Assembly (NCBI RefSeq): GCF_002954245.1
Contig: NZ_PPTG01000048.1
Coordinates: 310,001 to 374,000, forward strand
Length of the DNA: 64,000 bases
Reading direction: 5' to 3'
Source of the DNA: Cryobacterium aureum
GTDB taxonomy: Bacteria; Actinomycetota; Actinomycetes; Actinomycetales; Microbacteriaceae
Of this stretch, positions 39,044 to 47,127 are shown one piece after another (within the stretch, counting starts at the first letter, position 1; each line of letters starts with the position of its first letter). The notes under the pieces were generated by a model, which was given only the letters and a program-made list of their open reading frames with translations, was not told the DNA's origin and did not search any database. A program made the translations under genes and the position numbers.

Positions 39044-40181
39044 TATCGTCGGCGGCGGCATCGGCGGCCTGACGGCGGCGGCGTCGCTCGCGAAGCGGGG
39101 GTGGAGCGTCACGCTCTATGAACGCGAGTCGACGCTGCGGGCGCATGGCTCCGGCATCTACCTGTGGAGCAACGGGCTCGCGGTGCTCGCCGACCTCGGC
39201 GTCCTCGACGAGGCGATCGAAGGCGCCCACTACGGTCCGGCGATCGAGACGCGGAACGCCGCCGACGAGGTCATGGCCACGGTCCAGACCGGCCGCGGCA
39301 AGCCGACCACGGTGCTCACCGCGACGCGGAGTCGGCTGATCGACGCACTCGCGAGAGCGTGCCGGGACCTCGGCGTCGACGTGCGAACGGACATGGAAGG
39401 CGTCTCCGCCCACCCGGACGGCTCGGTGTCGTTCGCAGACGGGACGGAAGCGACGGCGGACCTCGTCGTCGTCGCCGACGGGGTCAACTCGCGCATCCGT
39501 GACGGGCTCGCGCTGACGAAGTCCCGGGTCGGCCTGGGGCAGATGGGCACCCGCGCCCTGATCCCGCGGACTCCGGGACTTCTCCCCGACGCCGACGAGC
39601 CGAAATACATCGAATGGATGGCCGGACGGCGCTTCGTGCTGTGGACGCCGATCAGCGACGCGTCGCTGTACATCTCACTCGTATCGCCGAGGGGGCACCC
39701 CTCCGTGGCGCCCCGGCTCGACCCGGTGGTCTGGACTGACGACTTCCCCCAGCTGGCCGCGCTCTTCGCCCATCTCGATGGGTATGAACTCCACTGGGCC
39801 GAGTTCGAGCACATCACGCTCGAGCGATGGTCAGCCGGCCGCGTCGCGGTGCTCGGCGATGCCGCGCACGCGCAGCCTCCCTATCTCGGCCAAGGCGGCG
39901 GTTGCGCGATGATGAACGCCGTCGGCCTCGCGCACGCCGTCACCGTCGGCGGGGGCGGTATCCCGGATCGGCTTCGGCTCTGGGAGGAGACCGAGCGGCC
40001 GCTGATCGAGTACACGCAGAACTTCTCGACGGGGGTGGCGCAGTTGAATGATCTCCCCGAGTCGGTTCGCACGACGTTTCTGGGGGCGCTCGGGGCATCG
40101 GCCGATTTCGGGCGCAACCGCCTGCGCGCCGCTATGACCACCCCGACGGGCATCGCACCGTTCCGGTCGGCCGCGGTCTGA
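39027..40181 (+). CDS. FAD-dependent monooxygenase, class A type
   Basis: A 384-residue flavoprotein hydroxylase. The FAD-binding GxGxxG stretch is VGGGIGGLTAAASLAKRG at the N terminus. The DG motif is in LVVVADGVNSRIRDGL, and the GD motif in VAVLGDAAHAQPPYLGQGGG. Members use NAD(P)H and oxygen to hydroxylate aromatic or related compounds; the substrate is unknown. It overlaps the truncated hydrolase fragment by 17 bp, and the pair suggests a piece of an aromatic-degradation operon. Base composition is close to the chromosome and unlike the genes that follow, so it entered the island separately. The frame is intact; expression without its original promoter is doubtful. Confidence 0.88.
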
Positions 40182-40383
40182 TCCTGTCGAGTGGGCAACT
40201 GGACGCCGACGGGGCAGCTCGGGATCGATGAGTCGAGCAGGTGGTTCGCCCCGTTCCAGCTGAATCCCCGCGACTGGCTAATACCAGAGTCTCTCAGCGC
40301 AGTAGGCTAAGGCGCGCACCCACAAAAGCACCCCACATTCGCAGTACCACGGATATTCACCTATGTCTTGGGAGAAGACCATT

Positions 40384-41367
40384 GTGAAGAACGACCTTAA
40401 GAACCGCGCGCGGCAGGTGCTAGCGAACTTGCCCGTCACAATCAACACATCATTTGGCGATCCGTTCCAACGCGACCAATGGCCGGACACGCTGCAAAAG
40501 GTCACCTATCTCACGGAACAGGGCTATCAAGGCGAGATCGAGGTGTCGACGAAGTCCATCCTCAAGGACGAACAGATCGACGTGTTGAGTTCCGTCAATT
40601 CGAACATCTGGATCATGTGCGGAGTGACCGGTCTCGGCGAGAGTAAAGTGCCGCTTCAAGCTCGATTCGACAACTACCTCCGGGTGTGCGAGAAGTTTCC
40701 GAAGACCGTGTTGAACCTCCGACCGTTGATTCCGGGCATGAACGACTCCATGGAGGTCCTCACTCCCATCATCGAAATGGCTGCCCAAGGAAACAGGTAC
40801 CTGAAGCACGGCGGATATCTCGACCCCAATGAAGTCGCTGGTAAAAAGTACAACTACGACGGTCTGAAAGCGGACATCAAAGCGCTCTGCGCGAAAATGG
40901 GCATCAACGATGCCCCGAGGTGCTCGTCCATGGTGGCGATCGTGACTGGAAAAGTTGATAGCACGTTCGAGAACTCGGATCCGAGCAATTTGGACGTCTT
41001 GGAAGCGCTGGGGTTCGACTTCGATCTCGTCGATGGGTACGTGAAGCTCGAGGGCTTCAAGAAGAGCGGCGTCGTGACCAAGGGCGATGTCTCATTCGCA
41101 AAGCTGATCGCTCTGTCATCCCACGTGCTCGACAATTGGACCGATCCGCATCAGTACATGCAGATGAAGGGACCAGACGGGCAGATGACGGTCTGCACGT
41201 CGAGTTGGTTCCACTGGACCAGGGAAATTCGTTGCACCGTCAACTGCTGGTACTGCCACGTACGACCTGGGACCGAAATCTATTTCGAATCGGGCGACTC
41301 CGGGTGTAGCCCGCTCGACATGTATGACTTCGTGTTCGAGAGTGAAGAATATTCCGCTGCGTCCTGA
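40384..41367 (+). CDS. Radical-SAM-like protein with C-terminal CxxxCxxC (apparent circular permutation)
   Basis: A 327-residue protein. It has a perfect radical SAM cluster motif, CTVNCWYC (C284, C288, C291, with the aromatic residue before the last cysteine), but near the C terminus instead of the N terminus. The N-terminal part instead begins with what looks like barrel strand 2 (TINTSFGDPFQ, with GDP at 25-27 in place of GGEP). EIEVSTKSILKDEQIDVLSS and IWIMCGVTG follow, then NLRPLIPGMND, similar to strands 3-5 of spore photoproduct lyase-like proteins. Strand 1 plus the cluster loop would then close the barrel from the C-terminal end. The reaction is unknown. The start GTG at 40384 follows GGGAGAAG; ATG at 40363 is the alternative. 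It is convergent with the 484-aa gene. Family assignment is inferred from motifs. Confidence 0.7.
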   Translation: MKNDLKNRARQVLANLPVTINTSFGDPFQRDQWPDTLQKVTYLTEQGYQGEIEVSTKSILKDEQIDVLSSVNSNIWIMCGVTGLGESKVPLQARFDNYLRVCEKFPKTVLNLRPLIPGMNDSMEVLTPIIEMAAQGNRYLKHGGYLDPNEVAGKKYNYDGLKADIKALCAKMGINDAPRCSSMVAIVTGKVDSTFENSDPSNLDVLEALGFDFDLVDGYVKLEGFKKSGVVTKGDVSFAKLIALSSHVLDNWTDPHQYMQMKGPDGQMTVCTSSWFHWTREIRCTVNCWYCHVRPGTEIYFESGDSGCSPLDMYDFVFESEEYSAAS

Positions 41368-41373
41368 AATGTG

Positions 41374-41490
41374 TACCGTGTCAAGTAGATGGGACCCTTT
41401 TGCCTCGGGGATGCGCGGGTCTGCGAGGCCGAGTTGGACCTTCAGTGGGCGGTTCCATGACAGGGCCTCGTGCGGTCGGATCGTGGACGA
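41374..41490 (-). pseudogene. Transposase C-terminal remnant (DDE integrase core)
   Basis: On the minus strand a short frame reads RPHEALSWNRPLKVQLGLAD then PRIPEAKGS. RPHEAL with a following W is the typical end of rve-type transposases. The DNA at 41374-41400 (TGTACCGTGTCAAG, then TAGATGGG) looks like an insertion-sequence terminus. Only about 115 bp remain. It lies seven bases past the radical-SAM stop, so an insertion occurred just behind that gene. Confidence 0.5.
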
Positions 41491-41619
41491 GGATCATGTC
41501 GCGGTGAGCGGCGCCGACCGCTGCCGGCCAAGGCGGCGGTCTCGCCGTCGAAAGTCCTTTAACCTAACAGAACGATTAGCGACATGGACTGACTGACGAG
41601 CCGACCTAAGGTCGCCGTG

Positions 41620-43074
41620 TTAGCGCCACCCCGATCCCATGGTCCTCAGCCTCCCCGCGAAGTCGGAAACATACTGCTCAAATCCTCTCATCGTGTTTTG
41701 CGCTCTCACACCGAGATACTGTGGCAGCCCGCCTGACTCTCCGAAGAGTCGGTCACCCCATGAGAGGACTGTCGCGATGGTAGCCTTTCTGTTCTGCAAC
41801 AAAGCAAGGAACTGACTGATAAATGCGTCGTCGTATCTGTCAGGTACTTCGTTTCCCACTAGCCTGCAGGCATCTTCAATTACTTTCATGTTCGAGGCGA
41901 GCAAATAGACCTGGGAGTAGAACTTGACCTTGTCGGTCATGATAGTGCTCGCCAACTCCTTCGCCCTCAGGCCCCCAACAGGTATTCGGTCGTCTCTCGT
42001 TAGATTCCGGGTGACGTCGTTGATAGCTTCATCGCACATCTCTCCCGATAGGCCGAAGTCCTGTCTATGTGACCAAAGATGATTCGCCAAGTGCTCATTC
42101 ATGAGACCGGCAGCATTTCTCCCCATGGTGGTGGCATAAGAGAGCAGGTAGCTGTCGTTACCATTGGGTCGTGAATAATCGAGAATCAGCTTCACGCTGC
42201 TTGCGTCTCTCGTGTCGACGTAATGGGCCAAGTCCGATATCCTAAAAGGATTTTCCAATATCCTTGTGGCTTGACCAAACGCTGCCCCTAGGCTGTAACG
42301 CCTATCTTCTTCAAGTACGGCCGCCTGAAAACCTGAGATATCCAAGAGGGTCGACGACTCCTTGGGCGGGAGCGTTGAAAAGTACTCCGCCCATTTCTGA
42401 AATCTCGTTGAATAGGGTACCCCCATTTCCTGCATCCTCACCAGGCCGGGTATCCTTAGTTTTCCGTAGTTGCCGCTGCGCATATCATCCTCATCACTTG
42501 CCCTCAGGCCAGTGAGAAACTCTTCAGATACCTCTGAATGAAGAGGCAGGTTGTACCTCAGACAGAACTCCTCCGGAAATGCCTGGATGTCCACGATCGG
42601 CGGGATTTTAAGCACGGAATTTCCGTAGTATTTCGCGAGCTTGTCGTGTTCGCCGATTAGGTCATGTAGCTGCGAGGCACCCCGCACGCGTATTTGAGGG
42701 TTCTTCTTGTGCCCCTGATACGAACCATGCTCAAAATACGTGACCACAATTTCATGTCGTTTCTGGGTCCTGCCGAGAACGCTGGAGATGTCGCACGTCT
42801 TCACGTCATCGGCGACGGCTCTACAGTCCACGCCCTTATAGTTGACGAGTTGGCCATCACGCCCAACAGTGAAGATCCCTCTCCGCATGGACCAGGTATG
42901 AAACGCGAGTGGCTCCATTTCGTTACTCCCTATGCGATCCTCATAGTCCTCCACGCTGATCGGATCGAAGACGACCATACCGTCTTGTTTTCCATAGAGG
43001 CCGGGTCTCAGGACACGATGGCGCACCAGGTTGTAGAGCCGCTTGTGTTGGTCGAGGGCACCCGGGTCTTCCAT
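41620..43074 (-). CDS. Hypothetical protein of the island operon (484 aa)
   Basis: I do not recognise a family. The sequence is soluble throughout, without membrane helices, CxxC pairs or a P-loop. It contains an N-terminal region with HKRLYNLVRHRVLRPGLYGK and HEIVVTYFEHGSYQGHKKNP, and a helical C-terminal half (ASTIMTDKVKFYSQVYLLAS, FLALLQNRKATIATVLSWGD). The final 40 residues are basic. Possible readings such as a transferase or nucleotide-binding protein are not supported by a motif. It is the last gene of the minus-strand operon, 102 bp after the EI-like gene. AAAGG lies nine bases before the ATG at 43074. Base composition matches its upstream partners and differs from the chromosome. Confidence 0.75.
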   Translation of the reverse strand: MEDPGALDQHKRLYNLVRHRVLRPGLYGKQDGMVVFDPISVEDYEDRIGSNEMEPLAFHTWSMRRGIFTVGRDGQLVNYKGVDCRAVADDVKTCDISSVLGRTQKRHEIVVTYFEHGSYQGHKKNPQIRVRGASQLHDLIGEHDKLAKYYGNSVLKIPPIVDIQAFPEEFCLRYNLPLHSEVSEEFLTGLRASDEDDMRSGNYGKLRIPGLVRMQEMGVPYSTRFQKWAEYFSTLPPKESSTLLDISGFQAAVLEEDRRYSLGAAFGQATRILENPFRISDLAHYVDTRDASSVKLILDYSRPNGNDSYLLSYATTMGRNAAGLMNEHLANHLWSHRQDFGLSGEMCDEAINDVTRNLTRDDRIPVGGLRAKELASTIMTDKVKFYSQVYLLASNMKVIEDACRLVGNEVPDRYDDAFISQFLALLQNRKATIATVLSWGDRLFGESGGLPQYLGVRAQNTMRGFEQYVSDFAGRLRTMGSGWR

Positions 43075-43176
43075 GACTACTGGCCTTTCGTGAAGTAGTG
43101 GTCAAACAGACCACTTCGGGTAACCAAACCATGGGGCACGTCAGAATCGCCGAACGTAGCTCCACTCTGCAAGCGA

Positions 43177-44439
43177 TCAGTCAATATTGCTCACCGCCAC
43201 TTTCAGCTGCGGAATCTTCGACGGCGAGACCGTCAGCGCGTCGACCCCATACTCCAGGAACGTGCTGGTGAGCGCTTCATCCGCAGCAAGTTCGCCGCTG
43301 ATCGACACCCAAGTTCCGGCATTGCGGGCATTCTCCACTACCAGCTTGATCGAATGAAGTATCGCCGGATGGTACGGCCCGTACCGGTCCGCAAGCTTTG
43401 CGTTCGTCCGATCGATGGCGAGCATGTACTGGGTCAGATCATTGGTTCCGATACTGAAGAAGTCGACGAGTGTCGCGAGGTCGTCGCTGATGAGCACCGC
43501 GGCAGGTGTCTCGATCATGATCCCTTGCTCTATATCCCTGTTGAACGGAACACCTTCCCCAGTCAGGTCCTCCATCACCTTTCCGACGATCTCCTTGATG
43601 CGGATTACCTCATCGACCGACACGATCATGGGATACATGATGGCCACGTCCGCAAAGGCGCTGGCTCGCAATATCGCCCGAATTTGAGGCACGAAGATGT
43701 CAAGGCGATCCAGGGAAATCCGGATTGCGCGATACCCTAGCGCGGGATTCTCCTCCGGCTCGAGGTGAAGATAGCTTGGGGTCTTGTCTGCGCCGATGTC
43801 GAGAGTCCGAATGACGAACTTGCCCTTGCCTAGTCGCGACGCCATGGACTTGTAGACCTGAAACTGCTCCTCCTCCCCGGGTAATTCCGACGCCTCCATG
43901 AACATAAATTCCGTCTTGAAATTCCCGATCCCTGCGGCACCATTCGCGACGGCGTTCTCCACATCGGAAGCAGCATTGATGTTGGCGTAGATCAGAATAG
44001 ATTTGCCCGACTTGGTCACCGCCGACAGGCCGCGGGACACGCTCGCCAACTCTCGTTGTCGAGCATCGAATTCATCCGCCCTGAGCGCGTACCCTAACCG
44101 CGCCGGCTCGTCGGGATCGACAATCAACTCGCCGCGGCCATCGATGATGCCAGGCATACCGTGCCACTGCGCGCTCACATCCTCGCTGCTCAGAGCCGGC
44201 AAACCCATTGTCCGAGACAGGATGGCGGTATGCGAGCTGGGTCCCGCGTTCTTCACAACCAGGCCGACGACGTTGAGCCTGCCGAACCGGAGGGTATCTC
44301 TCGGCGTGAGATCGATCGCCACGACGATAGTGGGTTCCTTGATGGCGTCGAACGCCGCGTGCCCCATTTCTTCGGAATAGTAGAAGATTCGGCCGAACCT
44401 GATGCCCTCGTTCAACGAAGCTCCGCGGGCGGCGATCAT
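43177..44439 (-). CDS. PEP-utilising phosphotransferase, Enzyme I-like, lacking the HPr-binding subdomain
   Basis: A 420-residue protein aligned by eye with PTS Enzyme I. After a short N-terminal strand (GASLNEGIRFGRIF) it goes straight to the phosphohistidine domain, with H70 in AGPSSHTAILSR. About 120 residues, the HPr-binding helical subdomain, are absent. The PEP barrel is complete: GAAGIGNFKTEF, RTLDIGADKT, EENPALGYRAIRI, GIMIETPA (E310) and FFSIGTNDLTQYML (D334). Two catalytic positions are changed relative to E. coli EI: R296 is K175 and C502 is S381 (SGELAAD). It should accept phosphoryl from PEP but pass it to something other than HPr. The start ATG at 44439 overlaps the kinase stop (ATGA). 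An upstream ATG at 44499 is in frame but lies inside the previous gene. Confidence 0.85.
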   Translation of the reverse strand: MIAARGASLNEGIRFGRIFYYSEEMGHAAFDAIKEPTIVVAIDLTPRDTLRFGRLNVVGLVVKNAGPSSHTAILSRTMGLPALSSEDVSAQWHGMPGIIDGRGELIVDPDEPARLGYALRADEFDARQRELASVSRGLSAVTKSGKSILIYANINAASDVENAVANGAAGIGNFKTEFMFMEASELPGEEEQFQVYKSMASRLGKGKFVIRTLDIGADKTPSYLHLEPEENPALGYRAIRISLDRLDIFVPQIRAILRASAFADVAIMYPMIVSVDEVIRIKEIVGKVMEDLTGEGVPFNRDIEQGIMIETPAAVLISDDLATLVDFFSIGTNDLTQYMLAIDRTNAKLADRYGPYHPAILHSIKLVVENARNAGTWVSISGELAADEALTSTFLEYGVDALTVSPSKIPQLKVAVSNID

Positions 44440-46439
44440 GCCCACTGCTGGCTTTCCTTCACTGGTGATACGAGTATCTGCTGCCTGAATCTCGACCACA
44501 ACGTCCTGAGCAGGATGTCGCCACCCGCCATGACTTCGTCGAACTCCGATGCCTCATTTTGTGCGGCAGTGGGCGCCTGACTGCTCCAGTCCCAAAACGC
44601 CTGGAAAACAGGGAATCGGTCACCCAGCTCGCGAGCCCTCATGACGGCGACCGACGCGGTCCTAAATGTTTTCTGGGGATCCCTCGTCTCGCGCTCATAG
44701 TATTTGAGCGATTGAGTATCAAGCATCAAGGGCAATGACAATACCTCGGTGCTGGGGTCGAAAATGTCTCTAATCTCATGGAAGCTCTTCCCCGTGAAGA
44801 TGCAGTCATCGACGACGATCACGCACCCGTCACGATAATCGTCGACCACCCGCGCCACGGACCCTCCGCCGAATGCCCGGACGATTCCTGATCTTTCCCC
44901 CAAGTCCGGGCCATTGGCCCGATGTTGGGAGTACTGCACATTGAGATGTTCAACCTGCAACCGATCGGAGGCCAAACTCTGGAATATCACACCCAAGTTC
45001 AAGGCCCCGAACGCGTTGCTCAGAATAAGGACACGCTTCGGTTCGAGACTTTCGCCGAAAGCGGCCAACTTTGTCGTGTAAGCGGCAAAGAGCACCGCCA
45101 ACGAATCGCCCTCGCGGACGGCACGAACGCTTCCGGGCGCAAGCTGGGAGATACGCAGCGATTCGTCGATGAACGCCGAGATGGTCTGGTTGAGCACGAC
45201 ATCGGCGATCCTCTGCTGAAAGCTGTCTGTCGATGCGGGGAATCGAAACAGCAACAGACTCGCTATCATTTCGGCGATTTCGCTTACACAGGCCTCGATT
45301 GTGGGTGCGATCTGCGGTCTGCCGGGTATGCCGTCCATTCCCGACTCATTCGAGTACACGAACCAAAGCATGGTCGTCAGATCGTTGAATACGTACTCTA
45401 GGTACGAGAGCATGCCGATCCAGTCCACGGCGTTCGACCTCCACGGCTCTCCGTCGCACGCGAAGGCTGGCTCAGAATAGGCCCCCCAGCGGCTGCAGAA
45501 GTTTTGCCACAGGGCGAATTCAGTCGGGTCGCTCCGCTTTTTGTGCATTTGCGGATCGCATTCGTAGTAGGTATATCCGCGCAGCCAGACGGTGCCGCCC
45601 TCCACGTGGCCGCGGCGCCCGAAGAAGTCCCGCAGCGCCGGTGCAAGCTGGTCGACCTCGGCCAGTCCGAGCCGAAAGCCGCCGTATTTGCTGACGTGAT
45701 CCTGAATTCTGAACGAGTCGCTGCAACGAAGGTTCGTGCGTATCGACCTATTCCACAGGTCGAAGAACGCGTCCTCATTCGCCTTCATCTCTGCATCCGC
45801 GGAGTCTAGGAGTTCGAAGAGAGTTGTTTCACTCGCTCCGTCTGCGACTCTCTGGTGCATGGTATCGATGAGGTCGTCCAGAGTACGTGACAGAGGATCC
45901 AGCACGATCAGTTCTCCGCGCGGAACAGTGAAGGTTCGCTCTTGGTCATCCCTCAACCGCTGTCGCGCGAGAGCCTCGGATCTCGTGATGCTCTTCGAGA
46001 GCTGGAGTATCTCGGCTCGCCTCTCGGACGTGGATTCGAAATAGAACTTGAATTCTGCGTCGGGGAAGATCTCAAAAAGGTTGCGGCCGTCCATGACAAG
46101 GGCCCGGCCTCGACGGTAGTCGTCCAATGCAGTGTTCACATGATTTAACATCTCGCCATCACCGGTGATCGACGCGAAATATTTCACTAACCCATCGTCA
46201 TACAAGTCGGCATTGTCTCGGTTCTGCAGGTGTAGAATCGTGTCAGAGGAGACGCGAGCATAGAGCGACGGCATGATTTCTTCGTGGCTGACGCCGCGAT
46301 CCGCCAACTGCTGGTATGCCTGCGCCAGAAATCGGATCACCAACCCGGTGGAGAAAAAGGATATGCCGAGTCGATCGGCGAGCATCTGTCCGGCGGTGGA
46401 TTTTCCCTGGCCATTTGTGCCATCGATTGTAATCAGCAA
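44436..46439 (-). CDS. Cytidylate kinase-like / phosphoribosyltransferase-like fusion protein
   Basis: A 667-residue multidomain protein. Residues of about 1-215 resemble cytidylate kinase: P-loop GTNGQGKST at 7-15, LGISFFSTGLVIRFLA after it, then VMDGRNLFEIFPDAEFKFYF in place of the usual DGRD-G-T-V-V-FPDA. The middle 220-470 is helical and unassigned. Around residues 480-600 there is a Rossmann-like phosphoribosyltransferase fold with the PRPP signature VIVVDDCIFTGKSF near 541. A nucleoside-monophosphate kinase joined to a PRTase suggests making or salvaging an unusual nucleotide. The start is TTG at 46439 with GGGGAG upstream. It heads the minus-strand operon. The CATACT element upstream may be its -10. 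The fold assignments are by motif only. Confidence 0.75.
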   Translation of the reverse strand: MLITIDGTNGQGKSTAGQMLADRLGISFFSTGLVIRFLAQAYQQLADRGVSHEEIMPSLYARVSSDTILHLQNRDNADLYDDGLVKYFASITGDGEMLNHVNTALDDYRRGRALVMDGRNLFEIFPDAEFKFYFESTSERRAEILQLSKSITRSEALARQRLRDDQERTFTVPRGELIVLDPLSRTLDDLIDTMHQRVADGASETTLFELLDSADAEMKANEDAFFDLWNRSIRTNLRCSDSFRIQDHVSKYGGFRLGLAEVDQLAPALRDFFGRRGHVEGGTVWLRGYTYYECDPQMHKKRSDPTEFALWQNFCSRWGAYSEPAFACDGEPWRSNAVDWIGMLSYLEYVFNDLTTMLWFVYSNESGMDGIPGRPQIAPTIEACVSEIAEMIASLLLFRFPASTDSFQQRIADVVLNQTISAFIDESLRISQLAPGSVRAVREGDSLAVLFAAYTTKLAAFGESLEPKRVLILSNAFGALNLGVIFQSLASDRLQVEHLNVQYSQHRANGPDLGERSGIVRAFGGGSVARVVDDYRDGCVIVVDDCIFTGKSFHEIRDIFDPSTEVLSLPLMLDTQSLKYYERETRDPQKTFRTASVAVMRARELGDRFPVFQAFWDWSSQAPTAAQNEASEFDEVMAGGDILLRTLWSRFRQQILVSPVKESQQWA

Positions 46440-46524
46440 GGAACTCCCCAGAAGGACGGTTTCGCGCGCATGTTTGTGAGTATGCTACCGATCTTAGGGG
46501 TAGCGTCGGTCTAGGCTGGCAGCT

Positions 46525-47045
46525 ATGCTGGCGATGTCGTCGGCTCGGCGCACCTGGTCCGCCGTGCGGCAGCGCGTCACCCGCGACGCCAAGGGACGAT
46601 GCGGCCGGCGCAGGGATGCGTCGTGGGCGAACCGGCTGCTGCTGCTGCGCGGCGCCGACACCCTCAGTCAGCGGGCCTGGGCCCGGCTGAACCGGGTGTT
46701 CCACCACGACGATGCGACCGGAGAACTCGGCGCCGCCTGGGGCGTGAAGGTACACCTCCGCATGCTGCTCAAGGCCGGCAGCCTCGAGGCCGCCCACGAG
46801 GCCAAGATGCGCCTCGGCATGGCCGTGCTCGCCGCTGACATGCCGAGGCCACGCGCCTCTTCGAGATGGTCAGCGACTGGTGGGAACAGATCGAAGTCCT
46901 CATCGTCGCCGGCGTCACCAAAGCCCGCACCGAGGCCGCGAACACCTCGATCAAGCAGCTGAAACGCACCGACCGGAGCTTTCGAAACGAGACCAACTAC
47001 CGCACCCGTATCCTGCTCGCCAGCGCCGCCCGCCGCGCGGCATGA
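46525..47045 (+). pseudogene. ISL3-family transposase, C-terminal part, frameshifted
   Basis: The first frame reads TRDAKGRCGRRRDASWANRL and then LLLRGADTLSQRAWARLNRV. After about 46,843 the match continues in another frame (LFEMVSDWWEQIEVLIVAG, TEAANTSIKQLKR, TNYRTRILLASAAR) to the TGA at 47045. A single missing C in GACATGC-CGAGG explains the shift. The 5' half is absent. The sequence CCACGGAACGCGAAGAGCCC at 47072-47091 looks like the right terminal inverted repeat of the element. The element sits 86 bp upstream of the kinase-PRTase start. Confidence 0.8.
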
Positions 47046-47127
47046 ACATCAACCTCAGCGGGCCGCATTCACCACGGAACGCGAAGAGCCCGTGTGGGTG
47101 GGTGCCAGCACCATCGACGCGCGGTGC

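Noticed and set aside
40384..41367. Assignment of the radical-SAM-like gene as a prokaryotic viperin
   Set aside because: Viperins have the CxxxCxxC motif near the N terminus and a different motif set; here the order is reversed and the strand-2 motif is GDPF.
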